A stretch of DNA of 64,000 bases from Henricia sp. BOLD:AAB3569 (lineage: Eukaryota; Echinodermata; Asteroidea; Spinulosida; Echinasteridae): the NCBI GenBank assembly GCA_037783545.1, contig JBBELK010000093.1, positions 1,984,001-2,048,000 on the forward strand, read 5' to 3'. The position numbers were made by a program, and so were the translations under genes. The notes below the pieces were generated by a model. It was not told the origin of the DNA. It worked only from the letters and a program-made list of their open reading frames with translations, and did not search any database. Positions 56,201 through 64,000 of the stretch are shown here, one piece after another (position 1 is the first letter of the stretch; each line of letters begins with the position of its first letter).

Positions 56201-56862
56201 GAAATATAGTCAGTTATTAATATTATGCAATTACGCCACCTCTGGGTGAACTCATTTATGGACCTGTAAAGAGTGTTTATCTTTGGCGGTCGTCGGGATG
56301 GCGACATTTGAAATATAGAGCTAGGTAAGGGGGAGACGCCGACTTGAAAAAATAATACAATACACCAATCTAACATGAAATAGATTTTATGTAGCAAGTC
56401 GTATTAATACTAGGGTAATTTACGTTAGTGGTCGCACATGTTTTCTCCTTTTAGTATCAATATCAAAAAAGTGTTCATACTTTTATAAAGTGAAAGTTAA
56501 AAGTGACAACCATTCATCAATTTCCTTCAAAATTACTTTTTCTGCCATGTCCCACGCTACAGACATGACAGAATAACACACGGCATCTCATTCCCTGTGA
56601 CACCAGTGAACGACATTATAAATGCCAACGCCATCTTGTTCAGAAAAACCCAAATTCAGTGGCGGATCCAGCCTCATTAAAATACAGAAATACAATGGAT
56701 TTGAAGGGGTTGCAACCCCCTGAAATCCATTGTATTCCTGTATTTTAATGAGGCTGCGCAGGCATGCAGCATTAGCAGAAATAGGGATAGCGTCGCCGGT
56801 GCGATACTCACCCGCAGATCTGGCATTGATCCCGGCCAGTCAGACGGATCTGTCATTGCCAT
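41640..56862 (-). CDS. RAD18: RAD18, E3 ubiquitin ligase for PCNA, 14 coding exons
   Basis: Coding exons in transcript order: 56862-56812, 54756-54675, 53324-53192, 51921-51819, 50518-50050, 49761-49662, 48753-48645, 48232-48160, 47823-47744, 47117-47057, 45353-44916, 42988-42855, 42366-42311, 41784-41640. The total is 2034 nt (677 aa plus TAG) with consistent phases. A C3HC4 RING has C25, C28, C41, H43, C46, C49, C60 and C63. A UBZ4-type zinc finger has C282, C285, H297 and C301. A SAP-like DNA-binding motif follows at about 318-350, and MYNAQCDAVNPKS matches the region leading to the RAD6-binding part. The family, with RAD6, mono-ubiquitinates PCNA at stalled forks. The protein is longer than human RAD18 (495 aa) because of a low-complexity exon 5 and an acidic exon 11. 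Exon 1 (WP motif, in phase with the RING) has two in-frame ATGs, at 56862 and 56856. The exon 9 donor could instead be at 47750. Confidence 0.95.
41845..41992. mobile_element. pogo/Tigger-like MITE, decayed copy
   Basis: Diverged relative of 39930-40095 (AAGTCCCGGGCATTAG, ending GGGAGTTTACT). It lies in the RAD18 intron just upstream of the last exon. Confidence 0.55.
42425..42792. repeat. repeat family K, copy 3
   Basis: Shorter array; the palindrome reads CGTCTCGCGAGACG. In the RAD18 intron between the exons at 42366 and 42855. Confidence 0.8.
43095..43440. repeat. possible mariner-like remnant
   Basis: CAGGGTGTCCCCCAAACCG resembles a mariner-type terminus. The adjacent minus strand is open for 66 codons without a convincing match. 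The other end was not found. Confidence 0.3.
44145..44520 (-). repeat. tRNA-Ser-derived SINE, related to S1
   Basis: Minus strand: head GGTACCGTGGCCGAGCGG with an acceptor stem matching ACGGTACC, then GGGCAAGGCACTCAACC and a (TTA)n tail. The body differs from S1 except around the GGGCAAG block. RAD18 intron. Confidence 0.75.
44916..45353 (-). CDS. RAD18: RAD18 exon 11, acidic region with GDSP repeats
   Basis: Begins with LNAHQDQFATLVARTRERMR, aligned to the coiled segment of human RAD18, then a Glu/Asp/Ser-rich stretch. Three tandem 24-nt units (45018-45078) encode GDSP repeats. The acceptor at 45353 was chosen because the nearer AG would create a stop or shift the frame. Confidence 0.85.
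46170..46355. mobile_element. 186-bp MITE with a 10-bp target duplication
   Basis: Ends ACACTCTTTTCGCAG / CTGCGAAAGGAGTGT (each with a terminal T/A), flanked on both sides by CGACAAAGAC. A 9-11 bp duplication is usual for Mutator-like elements. Confidence 0.7.
46435..46871. mobile_element. MITE family A, copy 3, nested
   Basis: Same family; its left end is decayed (AATGCATTATCCGACC). It interrupts a larger inverted-repeat element (46147-46994). Confidence 0.85.
47412..47648. mobile_element. MITE family H, copy 3
   Basis: 237 bp, ends GGGCCCAATTTCACGAAACC and CCATGAAATTGGGCCC. RAD18 intron. Confidence 0.85.
48425..48520. repeat. tRNA-like palindromic repeat
   Basis: GGGGTGGGACTCGATCCCA at one side and GGTTCGGGTCCCACCCC at the other read as overlapping tRNA-like B boxes on opposite strands, with TAAGACGTCTGCC between. 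RAD18 intron. Confidence 0.55.
49065..49511. mobile_element. middle element of the nest
   Basis: Ends ACCGTAAAGACCCGTGAATA and ACACGTGATTTTACGGT, with inner GGTGCGCCTTATAC / GCGCCTTATAC. Interrupted by 49136-49443 and itself inside 48799-49560. Confidence 0.75.
49136..49443. mobile_element. MITE family I, copy 2, innermost of a nest
   Basis: Same family as 14926-15208; both long arms are recognisable around CATATCCGCCATAGCTGGGG-type sequence. It interrupts the element 49065-49511. Confidence 0.8.
49808..49948. mobile_element. MITE family J, 3' half
   Basis: Matches only the right part of 32810-33164 (CATCCGCCATGTTAGATG to ACGTTGGAAACGGGCCC). It lies 46 nt upstream of the RAD18 exon 6 acceptor. 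Confidence 0.7.
50050..50518 (-). CDS. RAD18: RAD18 exon 5, Ser/Thr-rich linker with poly-Asp
   Basis: This 469-nt exon encodes residues 124-279 between the RING and UBZ fingers. It is rich in Ser, Thr, Pro and Asn and has a pure run of 14 GAT codons (Asp200-213) followed by VIEIV and more acidic residues. VIEIV fits the hydrophobic core of a SUMO-interacting motif. The codon purity suggests the tract can vary in length. Confidence 0.9.
50249..50290 (-). repeat. (GAT)14 microsatellite coding for poly-Asp
   Basis: Fourteen uninterrupted GAT codons on the RAD18 coding strand, in exon 5. Confidence 0.95.
51017..51112. repeat. 96-bp palindrome
   Basis: Arms ACACTATGAACAACTAACAA and TTGTTAGTTGCTCATAGTGT with GGAAATTGG / CCAATTTTT inside; likely a small foldback MITE in a RAD18 intron. 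Confidence 0.65.
51195..51425 (-). repeat. SINE S1 body, head missing
   Basis: Shares CACCCAGGAGGAAATGGGTA, CTCCCCAGGGAGCTGAG and the GAGCCCAATGACCAGG end with 10950-11310, but lacks the tRNA head. It abuts the SINE S2 copy at 51435. Confidence 0.75.
51435..51720 (-). repeat. SINE-like family S2, copy 2
   Basis: Minus-strand copy of 17950-18156 with the same leader, a better tRNA-like module (TAGCTCAATTGGTAGGGC, GGTTCGAATCCC, acceptor stem TTGGCTT / GAGCCAA) and the same TTCACTGCATCCAGATT tail. Confidence 0.75.
52080..53150. other. no gene seen (RAD18 intron 3)
   Basis: Apart from the 27-bp duplication at 52549, no conserved coding or recognised repeat was seen. CTGGTTGATCCC at 52650 is a chance match to an rRNA start. 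Confidence 0.5.
52549..52612. repeat. 27-bp tandem duplication
   Basis: CGGTCCTACGGCTATGCCGG and its flank occur twice head-to-tail. RAD18 intron 3. Confidence 0.8.
53440..54190. repeat. old repeat L, copy 2
   Basis: Same block order as copy 1. Holds a hAT-like MITE at 53596-54032 instead of the family H insertion. Confidence 0.65.
53596..54032. mobile_element. hAT-like MITE, TIR CAAGGGTCGAAATTAGC
   Basis: Ends CAGAGGTCGAGATTAAC and GCTAATTTCGACCCTTG. Flanks GCTTCCAC and GCTCTCAT look like a decayed 8-bp duplication. The matching older repeat at 38.9 kb is unoccupied here. RAD18 intron 3. Confidence 0.7.
54201..54609. mobile_element. MITE family A, copy 4
   Basis: Same family and orientation as 97-551. 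In RAD18 intron 2, 65 nt downstream of the exon 2 donor. Confidence 0.85.
54675..54756 (-). CDS. RAD18: RAD18 exon 2, first half of the RING finger
   Basis: Encodes TIDNLLRCSICFEYLNVAMI and the C41/H43 ligands, nearly the human sequence. It ends after one base of the Tyr45 codon, which is completed by exon 3 at 53324. A 409-bp MITE copy (54201-54609) lies 65 nt downstream of its donor. Confidence 0.95.
55015..55110. repeat. minisatellite GAGTTGGTAAATGGTT
   Basis: About three clean 17-bp units followed by two or three variants (GAGTTGGCACAATGGTC). RAD18 intron 1. Confidence 0.8.
55238..55568. mobile_element. MITE family F, copy 2
   Basis: Same sequence as 20117-20522, lacking part of the left interior. 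In RAD18 intron 1. Confidence 0.8.
56660..56756. mobile_element. small palindrome with GGCGGATC-CCTCATTAAAATAC
   Basis: Two 45-bp arms with about three mismatches. The motif GGCGGATC...CTCATTAAAA is shared with the inner part of 17236-17458, suggesting one family. It lies 55 nt into RAD18 intron 1. Confidence 0.75.
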
Positions 56863-57599
56863 ACAGAAAACAACCACTAAACGGGCTGACTTATAAATGT
56901 TCCTTGCCGTTTGGGGTTTATAAAACTGGTAGGTTATGCCTTTTTCGTTTGGCAAGACGTGACAGGTGTGATGAGACCAGAGACGTGGATGAGACACGCG
57001 TGTCAAAACATGCAAGACAACCTTTGGCGCGCCGCGGGTTCTTGAAAAGCGCCCTCTGGAATTTGGTGTTTCCCTTCTGCCGAGTTGAGGTCTTATCTCC
57101 CCTGTAAAACACGTGAACATTCCCAGCCGCCCGGCGAACGACGTGACACGACCCGAGATAGAAACACTGCATTCGGAACAGAATCACATTTTACCCGTTT
57201 CAAGAACATGCAGCCCGCATTATAGAGATATGCTCGTCTGACATTTGCAAGAGCACACCTGGACAAAGAAACAAGCTTTTGGCCATCAGCTCTGTGGTCG
57301 GATGAGACGAAAATGCTTTTTGGGCACAGTGATGTTGTTAAAGGAACACACCGGCTTTGTTGGGCTATTTTGGGCTCGAAATAGACCAATACATTATTCT
57401 GAAGCGCCTTCGAGAGTAAATTAGATATATCCTGAAAAGACGCCGTCAAATTTGGCCGTTTTTTAGCACTTTTGAAAAACTTTGGGCTCAAGACCCGAGT
57501 GATGGCAAGCCTTCCAACCCAAAAACCCAGCAAAGAAGGAGTAGGTCAAAATCCGTTTATAGAGACCGTTTGGAGGATGTAATCACAAACACTGCACAC
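56863..57599 (-). promoter_or_regulatory. RAD18 5' flank, probable promoter
   Basis: Upstream of the RAD18 start on the minus strand are two TTTATAA boxes (about 56897 and 56925), a CACGTG E-box at 57110 and a locally GC-rich stretch. Open frames here lack recognisable domains. The transcription start cannot be placed by eye. Confidence 0.35.
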
Positions 57600-58030
57600 A
57601 GGCTTTCCCAGTAAACAAAACACCAAACAATCACCAGTTGGTACTGGTGAAATTTAGGGGTATTTTCGGTGTGGTGCACTTGTAACGCAATATGTACGCC
57701 AACAATACGTGTTTTCTGTAATTTTTTTGGGAAACTAATTTTTCACGTTCGAGGAACACACGTAAATTACTACTAAATCGCGTGAAATTTTTAACGTGAT
57801 TTTGGAATGTTGCAGTTACTGGTGGAAATTACGTCATTTGGACTAGAAAAGCACCATGGTATAAAACGTCACAGCAATTACGTAATTATTTTGTCCACGT
57901 TTCACGTTCCTGTCCAGATTTTAAAACACGATCTTTTCTCTTGGTGAGTTCAACGTCAGTCTGTCAGTTAAAATTACGTTTTTTTTACCAGAAAAATACT
58001 TGTTGATAAAACCTTACAATATCACGTGAC
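57600..58030. repeat. diverged edge of the satellite
   Basis: Looser monomers still recognisable by CACGTTC, ACGTCA and GGTGTGGTGCACTTGTAACG-like blocks, with the 869-bp register lost. Confidence 0.6.
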
Positions 58031-61000
58031 TATTTGGTATGTGGTACACATCGTTGATACGACTGTGCAACGCCAATATTTCCCGTTCTTCAGTCACCGT
58101 ATGTCAACAAGTGAACATTAAGTCATTTTCACCAAAATTTCACCTGCGATTATGACCTAGGAAAATAACGTCATTTTTTAGGTTACGCAATTACGATACC
58201 GGCACTGTTTTACAACACCGACATTTCCCGTTCCATATTTACCGTAAGTCTGTGAGTTAAAATACCGTAATTTTCACAGGAAAAGCGCCTATAAATGTAA
58301 CCACAGAAGATGACGTGATTTGTTAGTGTGTGCCACACGTTGGGGACACAATTTTACAACGCCAACATTTTTGGTTCTGCAGTCACCGCTTTCCAGTGAG
58401 TGATATTTACGTCATTTTAACCAAAAATTCACCTGTGAACAAAACGTAGGAAATATAACGTGATTAATTAGTGTGTGCTACACATTGTACTCACGATTTT
58501 AGAATGCAAACATTTCTCGTTCTACAGTCACCGTCTGACATTAAGTGAAATTCACGTCATTTGTACCAGAAAAACACATGCAAATAAATCTTCAGTAAAT
58601 AACGTGATCATTTTGTGTGTGCCACACGTTGGCGGCACAATTTGGCAACACCAACATTTCTCGTTCTATAGTCACCGTCCGTAAGTAGGTGAAAAGTACT
58701 TATTTTTCACCATAAAAATCACCAGTAATTATAACCTAGAAAAAGTAGCGTGATTATTGGGTGCATGCCGGACGTAATTTACACAATTTCACAACACCAA
58801 TATTTCCCGTTCTACATGGGCCGCCAGTCAGTTAGTCAAAATGACGTAACTATCACCAGAAAAATACTTGACACTAAAACCTCACAGAATTACGTGACTA
58901 TTTGGTGTGTGCTACACGTTGCAGACACAATTGTGCAACGCCGATGTTTTCCGTTGGACAGTCACCGTCTGTCAATAAGTTACAATTATGTTATTTTCAC
59001 CCAAAAATTACCTGCGATTGTAACCTACGAAAATTACGTCATTTCGTGGATTCGAAATCACGATATTGGCACAATTTTACGACACCTTTATTTCCCGTTC
59101 TATACTTACTGTAAGTCGGTTTAGTTAAAATACCGTCATTTTCACAAGAAAAGCGCCTGTGAATAAAACCTCACAAAATAACGTGATTTTTGTGGTGTGT
59201 GCCACACGCTGTAGAAACAATTTAACAACGCCAACATTTCTGGTTCTGCAGTCACCGCTTTCCAGTGAGTGATAGTTACGTCATTTTAACCCAAAATTCA
59301 CCTGTGAACAAAACGTAGGAAATATAACGTGATTAATTAGTGTGTGCTACACATTGTACTCACGATTTTAGAATGCAAACATTTCTCGTTCTACAGTCAC
59401 CGTCTGACATTAAGTGAAATTCACGTCATTTTTACCAGAAAAACACATGCGAATAAATCTTCAGTAAATAACGTGATCATTTTGTGTGTGCCACACGTTG
59501 GCGGCACAATTTGGCAACACCAACATTTCTCGTTCTATAGTCACCGTCCGTAAGTAGGTGAAAAGTACTTATTTTTCACCATAAAAATCACCAGTAATTA
59601 TAACCTAGAAAAAGTAGCGTGATTATTTGGTGCATGCCGGACGTAATTGACACAATTTTACATAACCAATATTTCCCGTTCTACATGGACCGCCAGTCAG
59701 TTAGTCAAAATGACGTAACTATCACCAGAAAAATACTTGACACTAAAACCTCACAGATTTACGTGACTATTTGGTGTGTGCTACACGTTGCAGACACAAT
59801 TGTGCAACGCCGATGTTTTCCGTTGGACAGTCACCGTCTGTTAATAAGTTACAATTATGTTATTTTCACCCAAAAATCACCTGCGATTGTAACCTAAGAA
59901 AATTACGTCATTTCGTGGTTTCGAAATCACGATATTGGCACAATTTTACGACACCTTTATTTCCCGTTCTATACTTACTGTAAGTCGGTTTAGTTAAAAT
60001 ACCGTCATTTTCACAAGAAAAGCGCCTGTGAATAAAACCTCACAAAATAACGTGATTTTTTTGGTGTGTGCCACACGCTGTAGAAACAATTTAACAACGC
60101 CAACATTTCTGGTTCTGCAGTCACCGCTTTCCAGTGAGTGATAGTTACGTCATTTTAACAAAAAATTCACCTGTGAACAAAACGTAGGAAATATAACGTG
60201 ATTAATTAGTGTGTGCTACACATTGTACTCACGATTTTAGAATGCAAACATTTCTCGTTCTACAGTCACCGTCTGACATTAAGTGAAATTCACGTCATTT
60301 TTACCAGAAAAACATATGCGAATAGATCTTCAGTAAATAACGTGATCATTTTGTGTGTGCCACACGTTGGCGGCACAATTTGGCAACACCGACATTTCTC
60401 GTTCTATAGTCACCGTCCGTAAGTAGGTGAAAAGTACTTATTTTTCACCATAAAAATCACCACTAATTATAACCTAGAAAAAGTAGCGTGATTATTTGGT
60501 GCATGCCGGACGTAATTGACACAATTTTACAAAACCAATATTTCCCGTTCTACATGGACCGCCAGTCAGTTAGTCAAAATGACGTAACTATCACCAGAAA
60601 AATACTTGACACTAAAACCTCACAGAATTACGTGACTATTTGGTGTGTGCTACACGTTGCAGACACAATTGTGCAACGCCGATGTTTTCCGTTGGACAGT
60701 CACCGTCTGTCAATAAGTTACAATTATGTTATTTTCACCCAAAAATCACCTGCGATTGTAACCTAAGAAAATTACGTCATTTCGTGGATTCGAAATCACG
60801 ATATTGGCACAATTTTACGACACCTTTATTTCCCGTTCTATACTTACTGTAAGTCGGTTTAGTTAAAATACCGTCATTTTCACAAGAAAAGCGCCTGTGA
60901 ATAAAACCTCACAAAATAACGTGATTTTTGTGGTGTGTGCCACACGCTGTAAAAACAATTTAACAACGCCAACATTTCTGGTTCTGCAGTCACCGCTTTC

Positions 61001-63680
61001 CAGTGAGTGATAGTTACGTCATTTTAACCAAAAATTCACCTGTGAACAAAACGTAGGAAATATAACGTGATTAATTAGTGTGTGCTACACATTGTACTCA
61101 CGATTTTAGAATGCAAACATTTCTCGTTCTACAGTCACCGTCTGACATTAAGTGAAATTCACGTCATTTTTACCAGAAAAACACATGCGAATAAATCTTC
61201 AGTAAATAACGTAATCATTTTGTGTGTGCCACACGTTGGCGGCACAATTTGGCAACACCAACATTTCTCGTTCTATAGTCACCGTCCGTAAGTAGGTGAA
61301 AAGTACTTATTTTTTACCATAAAAATCACCAGTAATTATAACCTAGAAAAAGTAGCGTGATTATTTGGTGCATGCCGGACGTAATTGACACAATTTTACA
61401 AAACCGATATTTCCCGTTCTACATGGGCCGCCAGTCAGTTAGTTAAAATGACGTAACTATCACCAGAAAAATACTTGACACTAAAACCTCACAGAATTAC
61501 GTGACTATTTGGTGTGTGCTGCACGTTGCATACACAATTGTGCAACGCCGATGTTTTCCGTTGGACAGCCACCGTCTGTCAATAAGTTACAATTATGTTA
61601 TTTTCACCCAAAAATCACCTGCGATTGTAACCTAAGAAAATTACGTCATTTCGTGGTTTCGAAATCACGATATTGGCACAATTTTACGACACCTTTATTT
61701 CCCGTTCTATACTTACTGTAAGTCGGTTTAGTTAAAATACCGTCATTTTCACAAGAAAAGCGCCTGTGAATAAAACCTCACAAAATAACGTGATTTTTGT
61801 GGTGTGTGCCACACGCTGTAGAAACAATTTAACAACGCCAACATTTCTGGTTCTGCAGTCACCGCTTTCCAGTGAGTGATAGTTACGTCATTTTAACCAA
61901 AAATTCACCTGTGAACAAAACGTAGGAAATATAACGTGATTAATTAGTGTGTGCTACACATTGTACTCACGATTTTAGAATGCAAACATTTCTCGTTCTA
62001 CAGTCACTGTCTAACATTAAGTGAAATTCACGTCATTTTTACCAGATAAACACATGCGAATAAATCTTCAGTAAATAACGTGATCATTGTGTATGTGCCA
62101 CACGTTGGCGGCACAATTTGGCAACACCAACATTTCTCGTTCTATAGTCACCGTCCGTAAGTAGGTGAAAAGTACTTATTTTTCACCATAAAAATCACCA
62201 GTAATTATAACCTAGAAAAGGTAGCGTGATTATTTGGTGCATGCCGGACGTAATTGACACAATTTCACAAAACTAATATTTCCCGTTCTACATGGACCGC
62301 CAGTCAGTTAGTCAAAATGACGTAACTATCACCAGAAAAATACTTGACACTAAAACCTCACAGAATTACGTGACTATTTGGTGTGTGCTGCACGTTGCAT
62401 ACACAATTGTGCAACGCCGATGTTTTCCGTTGGACAGCCACCGTCTGTCAATAAGTTACAATTATGTTATTTTCACCCAAAAATCACCTGCGATTGTAAC
62501 CTAATAAAATTACGTCTTTTCGTAGTTTCGAAATCACGATATTGGCACAAATTTACAATACCTTTATTTCCCGTTCTATTCTTATTGTAAGTCGGTTTAG
62601 TTAAAATACCGTCATTTTCACAAGAAAAGCGCCTGTAAACAAAACCTCACAAAATAACGTGATTTTTGTGGTGTGTGCCACACGCTGTGAAAACAATTTT
62701 ACAACGCCAACATTTCTGGTTCTGCAGTCACCACTTTCCAGTGAGTGATAGTTACGTAATGTTAACCAAACATTTACCTGTGAACAAAGCGTAGCAAAAA
62801 TTACGTGATTAATTAGTGTGTGCTACACATTGTTCTCACGATTTTAGAATGCAAATATTTCTCGTTCTACAGTCACCTTCTCACATTAAGTGAAATTCAC
62901 GTCATTTTCACTAGAAAAACACTTGCGAATAAAACTTCAGCAGATAACGTGATCATTTTGTGTGTGCCTCACGTTGGCGGCACAATTTTGCCATACCAAC
63001 CTTTTTTTCGTTTTATAGTCCCCGTCGGTAAGTAGGTGAAAAGTACTTAATTTTCACCATAAAAATCACCAGTAAATATAACCTTCAAAAAGTAGCGTGA
63101 TTATTTGGTGCATGCCAGACGTAATTGACACAATTTTACAAAACCAATATTTCCCGTTGTACATGGACCGCCAGTCAGTTAGACAATATGACGTAACTAT
63201 CCCCAGAAAAATACTTGACACTAAAACCTCACATAATTAAGTGACTATTTAGTGTGTGCTGCACGTTGCAGACACAACTGTGCAACGCCGATGTTCACCG
63301 TCTGTCAATAAGTTAAAATTATGTTATTTGCACCCAAAAATCACCTGCGATTGTAACCTAAGAAAATTACGTAATTTCGTTGTTTCGAAATCACGATATT
63401 GGCCAAATTTTACACCTTCATTTCCCGTTCAAATCTATACTTACCGTAAGTAGGTTTAGTTAAAATACCGTACTTTTCACAAGAAAAACGCCTTTAAGTA
63501 AAACCTCACAAAATAACGTGATTTTTTTGTTGTGTGCTACACGCTGTGAAAACAATTCTACAACGCCATCATTTCTGGTTCTGCAGTCACCGCTTTCCAG
63601 TGAGTGACAGTTACGTCATTTTAACCAAAATATCACCTGTGAACAAAACGTAGGAAAAATAATGTGATTAATTAGTGTGT
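58030..63680. repeat. satellite with 869-bp higher-order repeat
   Basis: The anchor GTGTGTGCTACACATTGT occurs at 58471, 59340, 60209, 61078, 61947 and 62816, every interval exactly 869 bp. Each unit has six related monomers (starts offset 0, 144, 290, 444, 575 and 724 bp; 131-154 bp each) built on GTGTGTGCCACACG, ACAATTTTACAACGCC, CAGTCACCGT and ACGTCATTTT. Copies differ by scattered substitutions only, rising in the last unit. Repeated 69-70 codon frames are by-products of the tandem repeat. Confidence 0.95.
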
Positions 63681-64000
63681 GCTACTGTACTGACCACAAG
63701 TGTACACTACCCTATGGGGGACTTCAGACTGTGTAAACATATGGGAGGTGCTCAAAAACCTCCTACGACTACCTACGACTACATACGACTACCTACGACT
63801 TCATAAAAATGCATATAAACCGCCTACGACTACGTTCGACTGGTTACGTCATCGCTTAACGATCAAGATATATGAGGCAATGAACCCCATACGAGCCTCG
63901 GTTTCGAAGTTACAGAGGTTTAAACCCCACAGCAGTACACTTTCACCGTACTGTGTACAAACTCTATGGCAGGTGATCGAAAAACGACCAAGTACGAAAA
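63681..64000. repeat. non-satellite edge with CTACGACTAC repeats
   Basis: The satellite stops 11 bp into a monomer at 63685. About 80 bp later comes a run of CTACGACTAC / ATACGACTAC units (63763-63840). No gene seen to the window end. Confidence 0.6.

Noticed and set aside
56677..57533. Overlapping open frames of up to 147 codons upstream of RAD18
   Set aside because: One contains RAD18 exon 1 read through its donor; the others lie in a locally GC-rich stretch with few stops and show no known domain.
58475..63453. Repeated open frames of 69-124 codons in the 58-63 kb region, which could be read as a gene family or repeat protein
   Set aside because: They recur with the 869-bp satellite period in two frames, have no recognisable domain and no splice logic; they are by-products of the tandem repeat.
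58030..63680. CENP-B box in the satellite
   Set aside because: Looked for TTCGnnnnAnnCGGG in several monomers on both strands by eye and found no convincing match; a computed scan would settle it.

Overview
The window is animal nuclear DNA: intron-rich genes with GT-AG splice sites, many small inverted-repeat DNA transposons (MITEs), tRNA-derived SINEs, LINEs and a satellite array. Gene structure and the repeat mix (CR1-like LINE with a 2A-like peptide, tRNA-Ser-type SINEs) suggest a marine invertebrate, probably a deuterostome such as an echinoderm. The species is inferred, not proven.

Three conserved protein genes were assembled by hand from splice sites, and each gives one uninterrupted frame. 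NOL8 (nucleolar RNA-binding protein; minus strand, 19959 to 1842, 14 coding exons, 999 aa) and PRPF18 (pre-mRNA splicing factor 18; plus strand, 22043 to 36625, 10 coding exons, 350 aa) are divergent neighbours about 2.1 kb apart. RAD18 (E3 ubiquitin ligase for PCNA; minus strand, 56862 to 41640, 14 coding exons, 677 aa) lies tail-to-tail with PRPF18. They serve ribosome biogenesis, the second step of splicing, and DNA damage tolerance; nothing suggests they form one pathway.

Introns and spacers are packed with repeats. PRPF18 intron 3 holds a CR1/L2-like LINE in sense orientation with an intact 1185-codon ORF. At least fifteen inverted-repeat families occur, several in two to four copies, and two places show nested insertions (46.1-47.0 kb and 48.8-49.6 kb). 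From about 58.0 to 63.7 kb there is a satellite with a higher-order repeat: six roughly 145-bp monomers form an 869-bp unit repeated with no net length change over five intervals.

Observations most worth following: the 869-bp higher-order satellite; an in-frame 59-codon open extension after the PRPF18 TGA stop; a promoter-like inverted-repeat element in NOL8 intron 2 carrying a possible alternative first exon in phase with NOL8 exon 3; a SUMO-interaction-like motif next to a 14-Asp tract in RAD18; a degenerate 2A-like motif in the LINE; and one MITE family found 11-23 nt from exon edges in three introns.
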